Source: Rhodamnia argentea (lineage: Eukaryota; Streptophyta; Magnoliopsida; Myrtales; Myrtaceae). Taken from it: a DNA stretch of 64,000 nucleotides. Under the pieces are notes generated by a model. It made no database searches. It had not been told where the DNA came from and saw nothing but the letters and a program-made list of their open reading frames with translations. Shown here in pieces: positions 1 through 10,899 of this stretch (positions within the stretch are counted from its first letter, which is position 1; each line of letters starts with the position of its first letter). The stretch is from the NCBI RefSeq assembly GCF_020921035.1, contig NC_063155.1, positions 26,033,294 through 26,097,293 on the forward strand. The letters are read 5' to 3'. A program made the translations under genes and the position numbers.

Positions 1-2367
1 GATGCCCTCGTAAATTTCTAGATCATAAAACTTCCAAGTGATTCAACCATATGTATGACTTCAATGCTCCTACTGATGTGGTGGGGTATAAGACTTCAAA
101 TAAAAACTACAGTTACTAACTAGATCTTGCTCGTGCACTACTCAGAAAGAGGAACGAAGATATATGATGACGAAATTTCTTCAGGAACTCCCTCGAAGCT
201 CCAGAGCAGTTTTCAACAACTTTGATTCCTCGCCTCCTTCCTCTATCGAATTCGATTCCCACCGTGGACGGAGACATTATTTGCCTTACAATTCCCAGGA
301 TTAAATCTAATGCAACGGTATTTGCTAGGTTAATTACCAACAAAAAATCCGAAACTTATTACTCGTATGCCAATTCAGTTCTAAGATTCTTAATTTTGTC
401 AATTCGGTTGTAAATATTTTGACGATCCGGCAATGTAGCCCTTCCGATAAATTTTGGCGAGAAATCGCTGACTCAGACAAAGACCGTCCTAAAATATTAA
501 GTAGGTTTAGGACTTTTTTATTTTATTTTATAGATAGTACTTTCATAATTACAGCCAAAAGAATCCCGAATAATGCGATGGGAGCACTAGACAAGACAAG
601 TGTACGTATGTGATGGATCGATAAATTTGAGCTCTGATTGTCCGTTTCCATCATCTCATCGGAGGAGAGATTCGTGAATCATAATGAACAAGTCCATTGG
701 CTGTTGCTTCCCAGCTGTGTGCATGTGCATGCCAGGCTTAGAAAAACTTTTCCAAGAAAAGGACGTCGGAACTCAATAATGAAAATTTCCTAGGCGACAA
801 AACATACGTATTCTTCTTCCCTTTTTCACCGCACTTGCTCATGTTTCTTTTGGACCGTGTCGAGAGCTTAAGCAATTGATTAAGTGCTTTGACAGGAAAA
901 TTATCAAAAAAATTCTAAATTTATTATAATTATATAATTTTAATTTTAATTTTTTTTTGCAATTAAGTAATAGACCTTTTGCATTGGTGTCAATTCAATT
1001 CATTTGATTAGCTTTGGCTGGCCGAAGTTGACATAGATAATTTTTAATAATATTTAATAATTTTTTGAATATGAATTTTTTAATTTTCTTCACTTTTTTT
1101 CTTCTCTTTCTTCCTCTATCGTCGGATTGGCGACTGACCACTAGCAAGGCTGACCTCCCCCTAGCTGGCCCTCGCCTCTAGCCTGTCACCAATTTGGCAA
1201 TCGGCTGGAAGAAGAAGGAGAAGGGGAAAAAAAGAAGAAAAAGAAAGAAAGGGAAAAAAAGGAAAATAAAAAAAATAAAAAAGAATCTGAAAAATATTAA
1301 AATAAAAAAATCTGAAAAATATTAGAATATTTTTAAAAATTACCACGTCAGCTCTTGCCAGTAAAGTCGGCCAGATGGATTGATTTGATACAAATACAAA
1401 ATTTTTTGGACTCAATTGCAAAAAAAATATCCATGACTCGAATTGATACAATTACGATAGATTTAAAACTTTTTTGTTTGATTTTCCCCTACCTTAAATA
1501 GTCTTGTACACGCCATTACTTAAAGAGAAGAGAATTCGAAAGCTGTAGCCATTGCTGTTTCTCAAATCGATCCAAAGGAACAGAGGGGGAGAAGGGACGT
1601 CAACACGGCATGTCTTGCTGTTTCTCAAATCGATTCAGTGCATAGAGTACCGCTCATAACCTGCATATGCCAATCCTCCTTCGTTGGGTTGCTTTCTTTC
1701 TTACTTTCCAAAACTTCCAAGGGAAAACCCCATTCATCGTGGACGGGACCGACCATGCCGAAACGGCCGGAAACTCGAATCGTGTTAGGCGAAAGGCGTA
1801 GTTCAAACACTTGAAAGAATTTTCCGCACGTATTATACTAGAGCGCCGAAAATTGTACATACGAAGTCTTTCCATTTAAATAGAACGACTCGAAGTTTTA
1901 CAGCACAAACCTTATGTTATAATCGTGGGACATACACAGCCAAATTGCCAAAGAATCGTGACCATCTCGAGCCACTAGGAGGGACACTAAGGCAAAAGGG
2001 TGCCAAAAATAGAAATACTAGATAGTTGCGGGCGGGTGGTAGAACTCCGCCACTGCCCACTTCTGTAATTACCAAAATATGGAGGGACCACCTTAACCAA
2101 ATAATGCCTGAACATGAGAAGAGCTAATGTAAAATTATTAGCCCTTCTCATATTTGCTGGGTACAATGACCTCCGCCAACATATTACAAACGCGACACAC
2201 ATATACATAACTCAAATCTCAATCAAGGGGTTGTAGTCGACACTATACTAACCACACTATAAACATCTTCTGCCCATAGGTTGGCTTTCCGGGAGCCCGT
2301 CTCTTATTAAGCGTTACCGTCTTATTCGGACACCCTAGCCGGTTTCGGGGTAGATGTTTCGTTCCCT
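1..2367. other. Gene-free, repeat-rich spacer
   Basis: I see no gene here. The short open frames have no recognisable domain and no convincing splice context. Two stretches resemble the long-TIR repeat family seen intact at 6.4 and 13.4 kb: about 300-530 (phrases of the type 'caattcagttctaa' and 'ggtttaggact') and about 895-1490 (a left arm beginning near 'ggaaaattatc' and an inverted right arm ending near 'gattttcccc', around a purine/pyrimidine-rich core). I could not find a clean target duplication for either, so they are treated as degraded copies. The part from about 1560 to 2360 lies downstream of the expansin stop codon and probably holds its 3' UTR. Confidence 0.5.
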
Positions 2368-3841
2368 CTAGCGGAACTGGCCTCCCGAGAAGGTCTGCCC
2401 GAAGGACCAGCGGGCAGGCGCCACGTTGTAGGCCACGACGCTGCGGCTGTCGCTGGTGGTGACCATGAAGGAGAGGCTCTGGCCGTTGAGGTAGGTGTTG
2501 CTCTGCCAGTTCTGGCCCCAGTTCCTCGACATGGGCATCCACCCGGTCCTCGACCCTTTGATGGACACGGAGTGGACATCACCGGCCCCGCCGACGTTGG
2601 TGATGAGGATCAGGTTGAAGTAGGAGTGGCCGTTGATCGTGAACCTTATGCCTCCCTTCCTCCGGCAGGGCACCCTACACAAAGTCCCCCATACTGAACA
2701 TTGTAAATTGACCCATTGGACCACAATGTTTATGTGCTCCTAACACATGCACCTAACTCTTTTCATGTGACCGAAAAAATGGGGCTGAGTGTTGCAATGC
2801 ACGTACCTTCGGTACGCCACCGGCACGATACCGGCTCGGTACCGGGCGATGTGCTCGAAGACGGGCTGAGAGAGGTCGAAGTGGTGGAGTGGGGGGTTGC
2901 ACCACCCCCCTGCGTTGTTGGGGAGAGCGTTGTTGGGCGGGCAGAAGTTGGTGGCGGTGACCACGATGGTCGTGGGGAGGCACCACTGGCGGTCGTTGAC
3001 GCACCGGATCTCGTAGCACGACCCGCAGCTCAGGCCGTTGTTGAAGAGGGCCGTGCTCAGCGCGGCGGTGTTGGTGCCGTAACCCTGGCTGTACAAGTTC
3101 CCATACCCGCAGGCTCCACCTGTGTGATGAAGATGAGACGGAGTTTAGAGATGAGCTCCCTGCTCCTGAGTGGAAGCGACGGGAGAGACTTTCTTCTAAT
3201 CTTTTATGACATTGGAAATTTTTGTGGAGGCGCTATAGCAGAGCACAATGCAGAGGACTCTTTTGCTGTGCTAGGGACTTCCCTTAAATGCCAGTTAACC
3301 TACAAATTTTGGGAAATGTAGGAGTAAAAAAAAGAAGAAGCAAATTCGTTTCCAGCTTCTTTTCCTTAAAATGTATATAATTACTGTACTTTTTATCATC
3401 CTTCATGTCCTGAAACTGTGAACTGGCCAAGTGTGAGAATGCTTAACAAATGTCAGCGAAATTCACCCCCTGCTTTCTTTTTGCTCATTAGATGTACCAG
3501 CACAGCAGGAGCGACTTCATTGCCTCGTTGCTGTGGATGTCATTACCTTATCATGGTTATTATTAGCCAAGTGAGTAGCTGTGTGTGGCGTTCAGGGAGA
3601 CGAAACAGAGTAAAAGAGTATGAAAATGAAGAAGCAGAGGAGGAGGAAGAAGAAGAAGAAGAAGAAGAGGAGGAGGGAAGGGCTGGTTACCCATGGTCCC
3701 AGAAGCGTCGCTGCCTCCATAGAAAGTGGCATGAGCACTAATCCACCCTCCTTCTGCTCCTCCTCCTCCTCCTCCGTGCCCATCGACGGAGCAGACCCAC
3801 ATTGCGAGCCAACCCACCAGCGCCAACCCAACCACAGCCAT
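2368..3841 (-). CDS. EXPA: Alpha-expansin (EXPA1/EXPA10-like)
   Basis: Secreted wall-loosening protein that disrupts cellulose-xyloglucan contacts without hydrolysis and promotes acid-induced extension. Three coding exons on the minus strand: 3841-3691, 3119-2807 and 2674-2368. All junctions are GT-AG and join in frame to give 256 residues, the usual alpha-expansin length. Visible features are an N-terminal signal peptide, a glycine-rich stretch after it, the mature start [13 protein letters not shown], the family motif [13 protein letters not shown] restored across intron 1, the HFD motif of the GH45-like domain, and a C-terminal CBM63-like domain with [10 protein letters not shown] ending [10 protein letters not shown]. 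The intron positions are the two classical expansin ones. The ATG at 3841 is the first in the exon, 12 bases after a good acceptor, so a 5'-UTR intron is likely. The family is certain; the EXPA1/EXPA10 assignment rests on gene order. Confidence 0.95.
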
Positions 3842-4057
3842 TCTTCGCTTCCCCTGCACAGCCCAAAGACCAAGTTAGCACCATTATGCAATGCAGCATT
3901 CTTGGGGAAAGAAAGAGACAAAAACTCCAGTTTTAAGCACACCGCACTCTCCAAGCTTAGCCAAGTTTGGATGAAAAGGAAGAGGCTTTTCGGAGTTCGC
4001 TTTTAGAGCAATGACCAAAATGGAAGCTAGTGTGATTATTACCTGCATAAAGGACTG

Positions 4058-4091
<34 letters not shown>

Positions 4092-4105
4092 GAATGGAGT
4101 GAGGG
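3842..4105 (-). other. Expansin 5' UTR with a leader intron
   Basis: Read on the minus strand, the TATA box is followed by a CT-rich leader, including a perfect (CT)n run (GA on the plus strand, about 4063-4089), and then a strong donor, GCAG followed by GTAATAAT, at 4043/4042. A matching acceptor (GTGCAG) lies at 3854, 12 bases before the start codon. This defines a short untranslated exon (about 4105-4043) and a 189-bp leader intron (4042-3854). The transcription start is inferred from TATA spacing only. Confidence 0.65.
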
Positions 4106-4132
4106 GAAATGAAGAGGGGGCTTAAGCGGGAG

Positions 4133-4139
4133 ATTTATA
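4133..4139 (-). promoter_or_regulatory. TATA box of the expansin gene
   Basis: TATAAAT on the minus strand, about 30 bases upstream of the CT-rich leader and followed by a plausible leader exon, donor and leader intron. Position and context fit a core promoter element. Confidence 0.6.
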
Positions 4140-4149
4140 GGCGGAAGAG

Positions 4150-6150
4150 GGGTTGCTCCACTGCTTCTGGATGTTGAGTTGCTTCACAAATAACACACAC
4201 AGAGGACAGGAGAGGCAGAGACATTTTGCTGAACTGTTTGGTTTGGTAGGGACCAGACGGCTGCATGTGCTTTAGGACCGTACGAGCGGTTTCCAAACAG
4301 TGACTGCACGACATTTTCTCGGGTAAACGAGGCTCGAATCTGGTTTTTTTTTTTGGGAAGACAGCGTGTGGTTTTCGTGGCGTTTACTCTAGGGAAAGAA
4401 GAGGCCAAAAAGGCAAAAAGGAAAATGAAGGAGAAGAAGAAGAGATCCTCAAAATCTAGTCTTAGTAAAGGACGGACAGATGGCGGTGTTTCAGACGCCG
4501 TGCCCACATGCAATCGTTTTTGTTCTCATGCAGCGCCCGTTTTGCCGCACCTGCTCCCTTCCCCTCTCCTACTTTCTTGGATGCTCCTTCGTAGCGTCTT
4601 AAATGACACGTCGTCAAGCAAAGATTATCCTTCTTGATCAAGCCAGTTCCATAGAGTAAAACATTGACATAGACCCTCGTGGAGTTCCATTGCCATGCGC
4701 TAATCACACTGATCCATTTCATTAGTTGCTCGTTAACAGAGTGTTTTTCCCTCTTTTCATTACATGATTCTGGGCAAATAAAACGAGGATCGATCATTAC
4801 ATCTCGCAACCAAAGCTACGTACGCCCTTGGAAAGGAGGTTAGGTTAGGTGGGAGGTGCTCCAACTTTCGTTCGCTTCATTTAATGGGGTGGATTCTCTC
4901 GTTTAGAACCGAAGACCGACGCGATTCAACTTGGGGGTTTTGATGGAATCAACGTGGGGTTCATCTGCTCGAATGGAGACAACTCTCTTAGCCTCGATTA
5001 CCCTTTTCTAGGAGTAGCCTTTTTTTTTTTTTGGTCGGAATAGGAGTAGCTTCATTCCGGGCAAATTTATTAACCCTAGACACTCATTAGTTCACCGTTA
5101 GGTAAACGAGTGAATGATCATTCGAGTGGAGACCCTTAGCTCTCCCCTAGCCTTGATTCCCTTTCTAGGAGGAGCTTCGTTCCACCCTTAACTCGGTTCA
5201 ATGCCAAATCCTGCATTAATAGCTCAAATTTCAAGCTCAGTTTACTCAGTCAGTCTTTTGTTCTTATGCTCCAAGCTGATTGACAGCTCAGCTCTCTTGT
5301 AGAAGATTATTCGGACTAAGGGTGTGTTTGTCCGAACGAATTATTCTTTTTCCGCGAATTAGTTTTCCAAGGACTTTCACGCGTTTAATTCGCTGCAAAA
5401 TGATCCGTCCACGAAAAAATCATTTTACGGTCGAAGAAAATGTGCATGCTTATACTTAGGAAAACAAATTCCTCAACCCGAAAGAGGGGGAAATCATATT
5501 CCTAGAAAAAATTCTCCTTCGTCGCGAAAATTTTTCTCGAAACAAGCACGCACGTCCAGAGAAGTCTAATCTCGGACTATCATCAGTAATTTTACAATCA
5601 ATAGGCACACTCTTAACCAATCAAGCCCCAGGGCGGTAATTCCACGAGAGCAATAATGAGCACATGATGCATAAATCAATGAGAAGTCCCCCTTCAAGTA
5701 TGACAGGCATGGATTTCCAAATTGGAGTCCAGCATTTCTCCTCTGTCTTTCGCTCATACGTGTCGTCTGATGTGGTGGGCCGGTTGGTGGTCATCACCTC
5801 CATAAAACAAAGCTGTGGCCCGTCGTTTTTGTCTACCTAGATGAGATCTGCTTGGACAACGAAATGTACAAATTCCATTCGGATAGTCTAAGCGAGATCA
5901 GAGGAGCCGGGATTTCCGGTGATTAGCATGTCAATCAATCGGGAACTAAAAAAGAATCCAGAAGCGTAACCTAAAATATTCTAGTTTGTGTAGTGGAGCA
6001 ACTAAAGTTTCTCATTTTCTTTGTTTATTAGTTTGCATGAAATTATCTTCATTTAATTCGTGACATTTGCCTCCATATTGCGATTCGATGAGGATGATCT
6101 GCAATGATAAGCATATATACAAGAAAAAGAACCCATTTTTTTTTTTTATA
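4150..6150. other. Spacer upstream of the expansin gene
   Basis: No gene recognised. Holds the expansin upstream region and, at about 5320-5560, a small foldback repeat: 'gtgtgtttgtccgaacgaatt' type sequence at the left and 'cgcgaaaatttttctcgaaacaagca' type sequence at the right, inverted with respect to each other. The wording resembles the common plant MITE ends that read 'gtttgttt...gcgaaaa'. I could not delimit it by a target duplication. Confidence 0.4.
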
Positions 6151-6345
6151 GAATACGTTAAAACTTATTAAAAATGCTCACGACAGCACCAGCCGCGTCA
6201 TATAGGACAATCGGCATCCACGTCAGTAATTTCCAACCAAAATTGATTGAATGGACTCAATTGGCACTAATGCAAAAAGGTTTAAGACCGAATTGATACC
6301 AATGCAATAAGTTTATGACTATTTTGGAACTTTTCTCCTTGATCT
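6150..6345. repeat. Partial copy of the long-TIR MITE family
   Basis: Resembles the right half of the element that follows at 6367: a 'cgtcatataggacaatcggcatccacgtcag' region, then an arm with 'actcaattggcac', 'ttaagaccgaattgatacc' and 'caataagtttatgac'. Only one arm is present, so it is a truncated copy next to a fuller one. Confidence 0.5.
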
Positions 6346-6366
6346 TTTACTCCATTACATTTTCCT

Positions 6367-6925
6367 GGAGAAAATTACCGTAAATGTTCCAAACCTATTA
6401 TAACTATGCCAATTCAGTCCTAAACTTTTTTTTTTTTACCGATTTAGTCCTAAATTTTTTGTAATTATACCAATTCAGTCTATTCGGCCAATTTTAGCTT
6501 GTCGGAGCCAATCGTCCGACGACATAAAATGTCAAATTGTTTTTCCTTTTTCCTTTCTTTTCTTTTTTTCCCTCTTCTTCCTTAGGCCGGTCACTAAGAC
6601 AGAAGCTCGCCAACCCAAATCTGGCCCTCGCCGCCACCAAATTTAGGCCGGCGAGGTGAGCCTCACCGGCCGTCGCCGAGGTCCAGCAATCGGCCCGAGA
6701 AAGAAGAGGGAAGTAAGCAAAAAAGAAATAGAAAAGGAAACAGACAAATAAAACGATAAAAAAAATTCAAAAATATTAAAATATTATGTAACCGGTTGGT
6801 CAGCTTTCACATCAGTGCCGACCGACCAAAAATAGCTAGATGTACTGAATTGGCCAAATTGCAAAATTTTTAGAACTAAATTGACACAATTGTAATAGGT
6901 TTAGGATTTTTTTAGTAATTTTTCC
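6367..6925. mobile_element. Long-TIR MITE, probably Mutator-like (non-autonomous)
   Basis: A 559-bp foldback element. Its left arm (from GGAGAAAATTACC) is the imperfect reverse complement of its right arm (ending TAATTTTTCCC), and pairing extends for more than 50 bases through the segments 'cctattataactatgccaat' and 'attgacacaattgtaatagg'. The core is GC-rich and flanked by a pyrimidine tract on one side and a purine tract on the other. The flanks are CATTTTCCT (6358-6366) and CATTTTTCT (6926-6934), a 9-bp target duplication with one mismatch. Nine-base duplications with long terminal inverted repeats are typical of Mutator-like elements. It has no coding capacity. Confidence 0.75.
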
Positions 6926-6934
6926 CATTTTTCT

Positions 6935-9900
6935 CTCATTGCATCCTCTCATTTCGAAGATTGCACTTCCCAACTCACTCTCTCAAAACCGTTAGTTTGC
7001 GGCTGGCGAATGCGACTCTCGAAAATCTTGCAAAACATAAGGTTCTCGGGGCTTTAGAGGCGCAAAATGCGAGTTGAGAATCCCAAACTTAAATTTTGGT
7101 GGAATTCACATAATCGCATCAAAACGTAAGCTCGCATATCCGTCCGTAGGTCAAATCAGATATGTAATTATTGAAACAGCTGTTGTTGCAGAGTAGACGA
7201 GATGCATTGATCTAAATTAGAGCGCGCTATTTTTGTTTTATCTGCCCCCAAAAAAAATACTAGGCTAAATTGGTTGAAATCAATTGAATAATGGTGGGTA
7301 GGGTAGGCTCTTTTCGAGAGAGACGTGCATCTTGCGCGCGCACATGCACTCTACATTCACCTCTTTGGCTCTTTGCGCACCCCATCTTTATTATTAATTC
7401 CTCTGTATTTGTCTTTTGGGACACTTCGTTTCAAGATTCTTTCGAGGAGGCCGCTGAAAATCAAGCAATCGAGAAATTTCGTGGGTTTCTCTTTCTTTTT
7501 TTTTGTTGGATTCTATGGCTACAACACGAGCTTAGCTAGAGAGATAAGAGCTTACCCTCTTTAGATTTTGATGCGCTTCAATTTGGTTTACCATCCGAAC
7601 TTAGATTTAGTTTGGGATGCATACTGCGCGCACGGGTGTATCGGTTTGTAATTTTCTATTACATGCATCAAAAAGGGTTTGGACGAGGCAGGGACTAACC
7701 CGCAATCCATTGTTTGAATGTTCTATTTAAGGAGCTAACAAAACATCTATAGGCCATCGAGTAAGCTCGAATCGGTAAAGTCCAAGACTGTCCATGTGTC
7801 ACGGGCCGACTGATTTAATCACGGAATTAGCCCGTGCAATACCTGGAGAGCCAAGCCAGGCCAGCCTTCCTTCTTTTAGTTGTCCCATATAATAATACGA
7901 TGGACAGCATCTTCAGATCGGATCGTACCACATCCAACTTAGCTCAAGCATCCGGATAGGTACAATAACTGATTTCGATTTGTCATGGCCTTATCAGGTG
8001 AACGGCATCCACTCCCGATTAGTTTATATAAGGGAGACCAACCCCATCTTCAGAACTCCCTAGAGATATAATATTTTCATCCTAGAACTCCTAGTACAAA
8101 TCACTCTGACGCCACTTCCACAAATCAGTTGCATCTTCCACTCTGCATGCTCACTCACCATGATAACAACACAAGCTCCACTCCCAAGGATATACGAGCA
8201 CGGGAGAACTTGCCCATTTGGGACACGGAATTGTTGGTCCGTGTCGCACGCATCTAGGCCCTAAGTCCATTCCTAGTCGGCTTAACTAAAATTTATTGAG
8301 ATCGAGAAGGTACTGAAGGAGCGAACTCATGACTTTTTGACTTACAAATTGAGTTGTTGGATGGCTCGACCGGCCATCGATCGACCACGCATGCTCATGC
8401 TTGGTCCATCTTGAATACGGTAGATCTCGTTCAACCATCCTTATAAATTTCACGAATTTCAATGGTTTACGATCCAGACAGGTATTTATGTCCGAAATAC
8501 CAACTTCCCCCCTTCTTTTAACAATGGTTCTGGCGGTGCCTTTGATGACAAGAACGTTGATATCGATGTGAGCCAAAGCGCAGGTCACATGTTCGGAGAC
8601 ACTGATGATATTCTGCAAAGATTTTCCTTCCTTTCGTGTTCCCCTCTCACCTTTCACTGTCGCACAGGCTCTTCAGGGTTCACTGGGGGGTCCAATTAGG
8701 GTTTTGATTCTCCTCAGCTACATAGGTCGAGAGGTGCAGAAAAAAAAAAAAAAAGAATCGGAAGTCCTACTTGGCCCCCAAAAGAGAACAAGAAGAAGAA
8801 GTAGAAGTAGTAGGTCTTTTGCTAAAAAAAATCTAGAAACTTTAAAGAAATAATGAAAAAAAAAATTTTGCATTCGACTTTACTTGTCAATTTTTGCATT
8901 TTGTAGAAATTTTTTGGGATTTTTAGTTATTAGATTTTGATTGCGTCTAAAAATAAAAAGCAAAAAACAAGCTTAAAATCATGTTGGCCTCTTTTGTTTC
9001 CTTTTTTATAGGATTCTTAACTGCCTGAATAAGCCAAGGTTTCGCCGAATTTACTAGATTTCCTGTCTCCTACTTTTCGTAGTATGTCGTGTTCAATGTC
9101 CCCACGCACCTGTCGAAAGTCAATTGGATGAATTTTGGAGGCAAGGCAACCATCTCAGTCTGCTTTACGTCTAATTAAGAGAGTTCCCCAGTTTTGATCT
9201 CGTTGTTTAAACCTAATTGGCTAAAATTATATTTGGGACACGGGCAGATCAACACGGCACAAAACGGAAAACATGTACAAGGAGGACTTGACTGATGAGA
9301 TTAGAAAACCTTTCTTATAGTTTATGCAGAATGTAATTCGTTTTACGAAAAGATAATAGATGGTTTCTCTTTTAATAATAATCTAGATTTGTATGGTAAG
9401 ATTAGAATGGTCTATGTTGTGTCGAAATGGTAATCGATGCTCTCGAAATCTAGATAAAAGATCGTAAAAGTTGATATAATGGTGTACAAAATCTACTACC
9501 GCGAGAATATAACTAATGTCCGTTCGATGTTGAGTTTTGCGCATAAAGGAGGACATCGGTAAAGACTAATTAAGAAAGGGTCGTATTTAAGAACAAAAAA
9601 AAAAAAGAAAAGGAGATGGCGAAACACCGAAAGTGTAATATGCTTGGCATCGTAGTATCCCCTATATATTTAGTGTGATGCCTACCAGTCATCGAGGGAG
9701 AAGACAAAAGAGAAAAAAAGAAAAAATCAGAACTAGTAAATGCGTAGCCGAAAATAGATAAACAGACACGGTCGTCCGGGTCATTAATTTCAACTCGATT
9801 ATGTAAGCCACCTCAGTAAAAATCATATGACAAGGCGCCGAATTTATCGGGGAGGCCACACGTTGAGAGTAAGTTCAGACGTGGGACATTCATCTATGAA

Positions 9901-10010
9901 CTTAGATTTAGGAAAAGGGGAAGAAAAGCTTTGTTTGTATTGACGGACACATAAGTTTTGCACCATTAGAAATATATCCCCCTCTATAAACATGAAAGAA
10001 GGCAGGCCTG
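6935..10010. other. Gene-poor spacer
   Basis: No gene supported. The longest open frame (minus strand, 8286-8657, 123 residues) has no family I recognise and no splice context. The stretch 7740-8280 has a composition unlike its neighbours (a 'tgtcacgggccgac' phrase and its partial echo 'gcccgtg', then 'cacggaattgttggtccgtg'), possibly an old transposon fragment that I cannot classify. Homopolymer A and T runs are frequent. Confidence 0.4.
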
Positions 10011-10120
10011 CTCGGGAACCGGATCGGACCGATCGATCCCAATTCTCAAGTGGGTCCATGATCAGATGGGCGACTTCCCAGTTCTAAGGCGGGAATCGAC
10101 CCATTTTGAAATCGATCATT
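10010..10120. repeat. Remnant of the hAT-type GGTTCCGG-rich MITE
   Basis: Contains 'gggaaccggatcggaccgat' and 'ttctcaagtgggtccatg'. The second phrase is the reverse complement of wording near the right end of the element at 44418-45105 ('acccacttgagaacc'). It has no terminal repeats or target duplication and appears to be a fragment. Confidence 0.4.
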
Positions 10121-10521
10121 CATAATTCATATACAGTAATAATGTTCGTGTTCCAAAGGTTTTTTTTTTTTTTTTCGGGTTCAGAATGCCAAAGTTACTT
10201 TGGAGGGTCCCGGCCTCCTAGTCCTCCTCGTGCGGAGGTCGTCAAAAAGCCCATTAGTCGTTATAGGCTAATCACGTCTTATGGCGACTCCTTTTTTTTT
10301 TTTTCGATAGGGACGGGTCACATCATGTCCATGTCCGTCCTCATTGGATTGCAATTGTTGCTCTTTGCACATGCACACTTTAGATGTTGGGCATCACCAA
10401 CGAGCACCTCTCTCAATCTACGTGGCGAATTTCGGGATTTGTTGATATCCCGTCGGCAGGTCTTGTGACGGAAAAAAAAAAAAAACACACACACACACAC
10501 ATGAGCCCGCACGGAGTTGAT

Positions 10522-10895
10522 ATCACGAAAAACTCTAAATTGATACATTTATGATAAACTTACTACAAATTAATTTTTTTAACCACGGAAAATTTCAAAT
10601 TGATATGCCTGTCACAAATTTACCCTCCGCTAATTTGAATTAAATTAGATTAATACCGCCAAAAACCCTAAACTAGTACACCTGTGATAAATGGAGGGCA
10701 AAAACCCCAAATTGATACACCCGTCAACTGTCACTTGTCATCTAACTCAAGAATTTGATAGTAAAATTTAACGAGAACTAACGAATGGTAAATTTATCAC
10801 ATGTATATTAGTTTGGAGTTTTTGGTGATAAAAAAATTAATTTAGGGTAAATTTGACATATGTGTACCATTTTTTGATTTTTCATGGTGTTAATC
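10522..10895. repeat. Foldback MITE-like repeat
   Basis: The left part (about 10522-10640) reads 'aaaaactctaaattgatacatttatgata' and the right part (about 10790-10895) is its imperfect reverse complement ('ttagtttggagtttttggtgat', 'ttaatttagggtaaatttgac'). Each arm itself contains two related units. A (CA)n microsatellite (about 10486-10500) lies just before it. Ends and target duplication could not be fixed. Confidence 0.5.
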
Positions 10896-10899
10896 CAAA

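Noticed and set aside
2716-3321. 201-residue plus-strand open frame
   Set aside because: Antisense to expansin exon 2 and its introns; no domain.
7740-8280. Possible old transposon fragment with 'tgtcacgggccgac' wording
   Set aside because: I could not find paired ends, a target duplication or any coding part, so it is not called as an element.
8286-8657. 123-residue minus-strand open frame
   Set aside because: No recognised family, no splice context or promoter, and lies among repeats.
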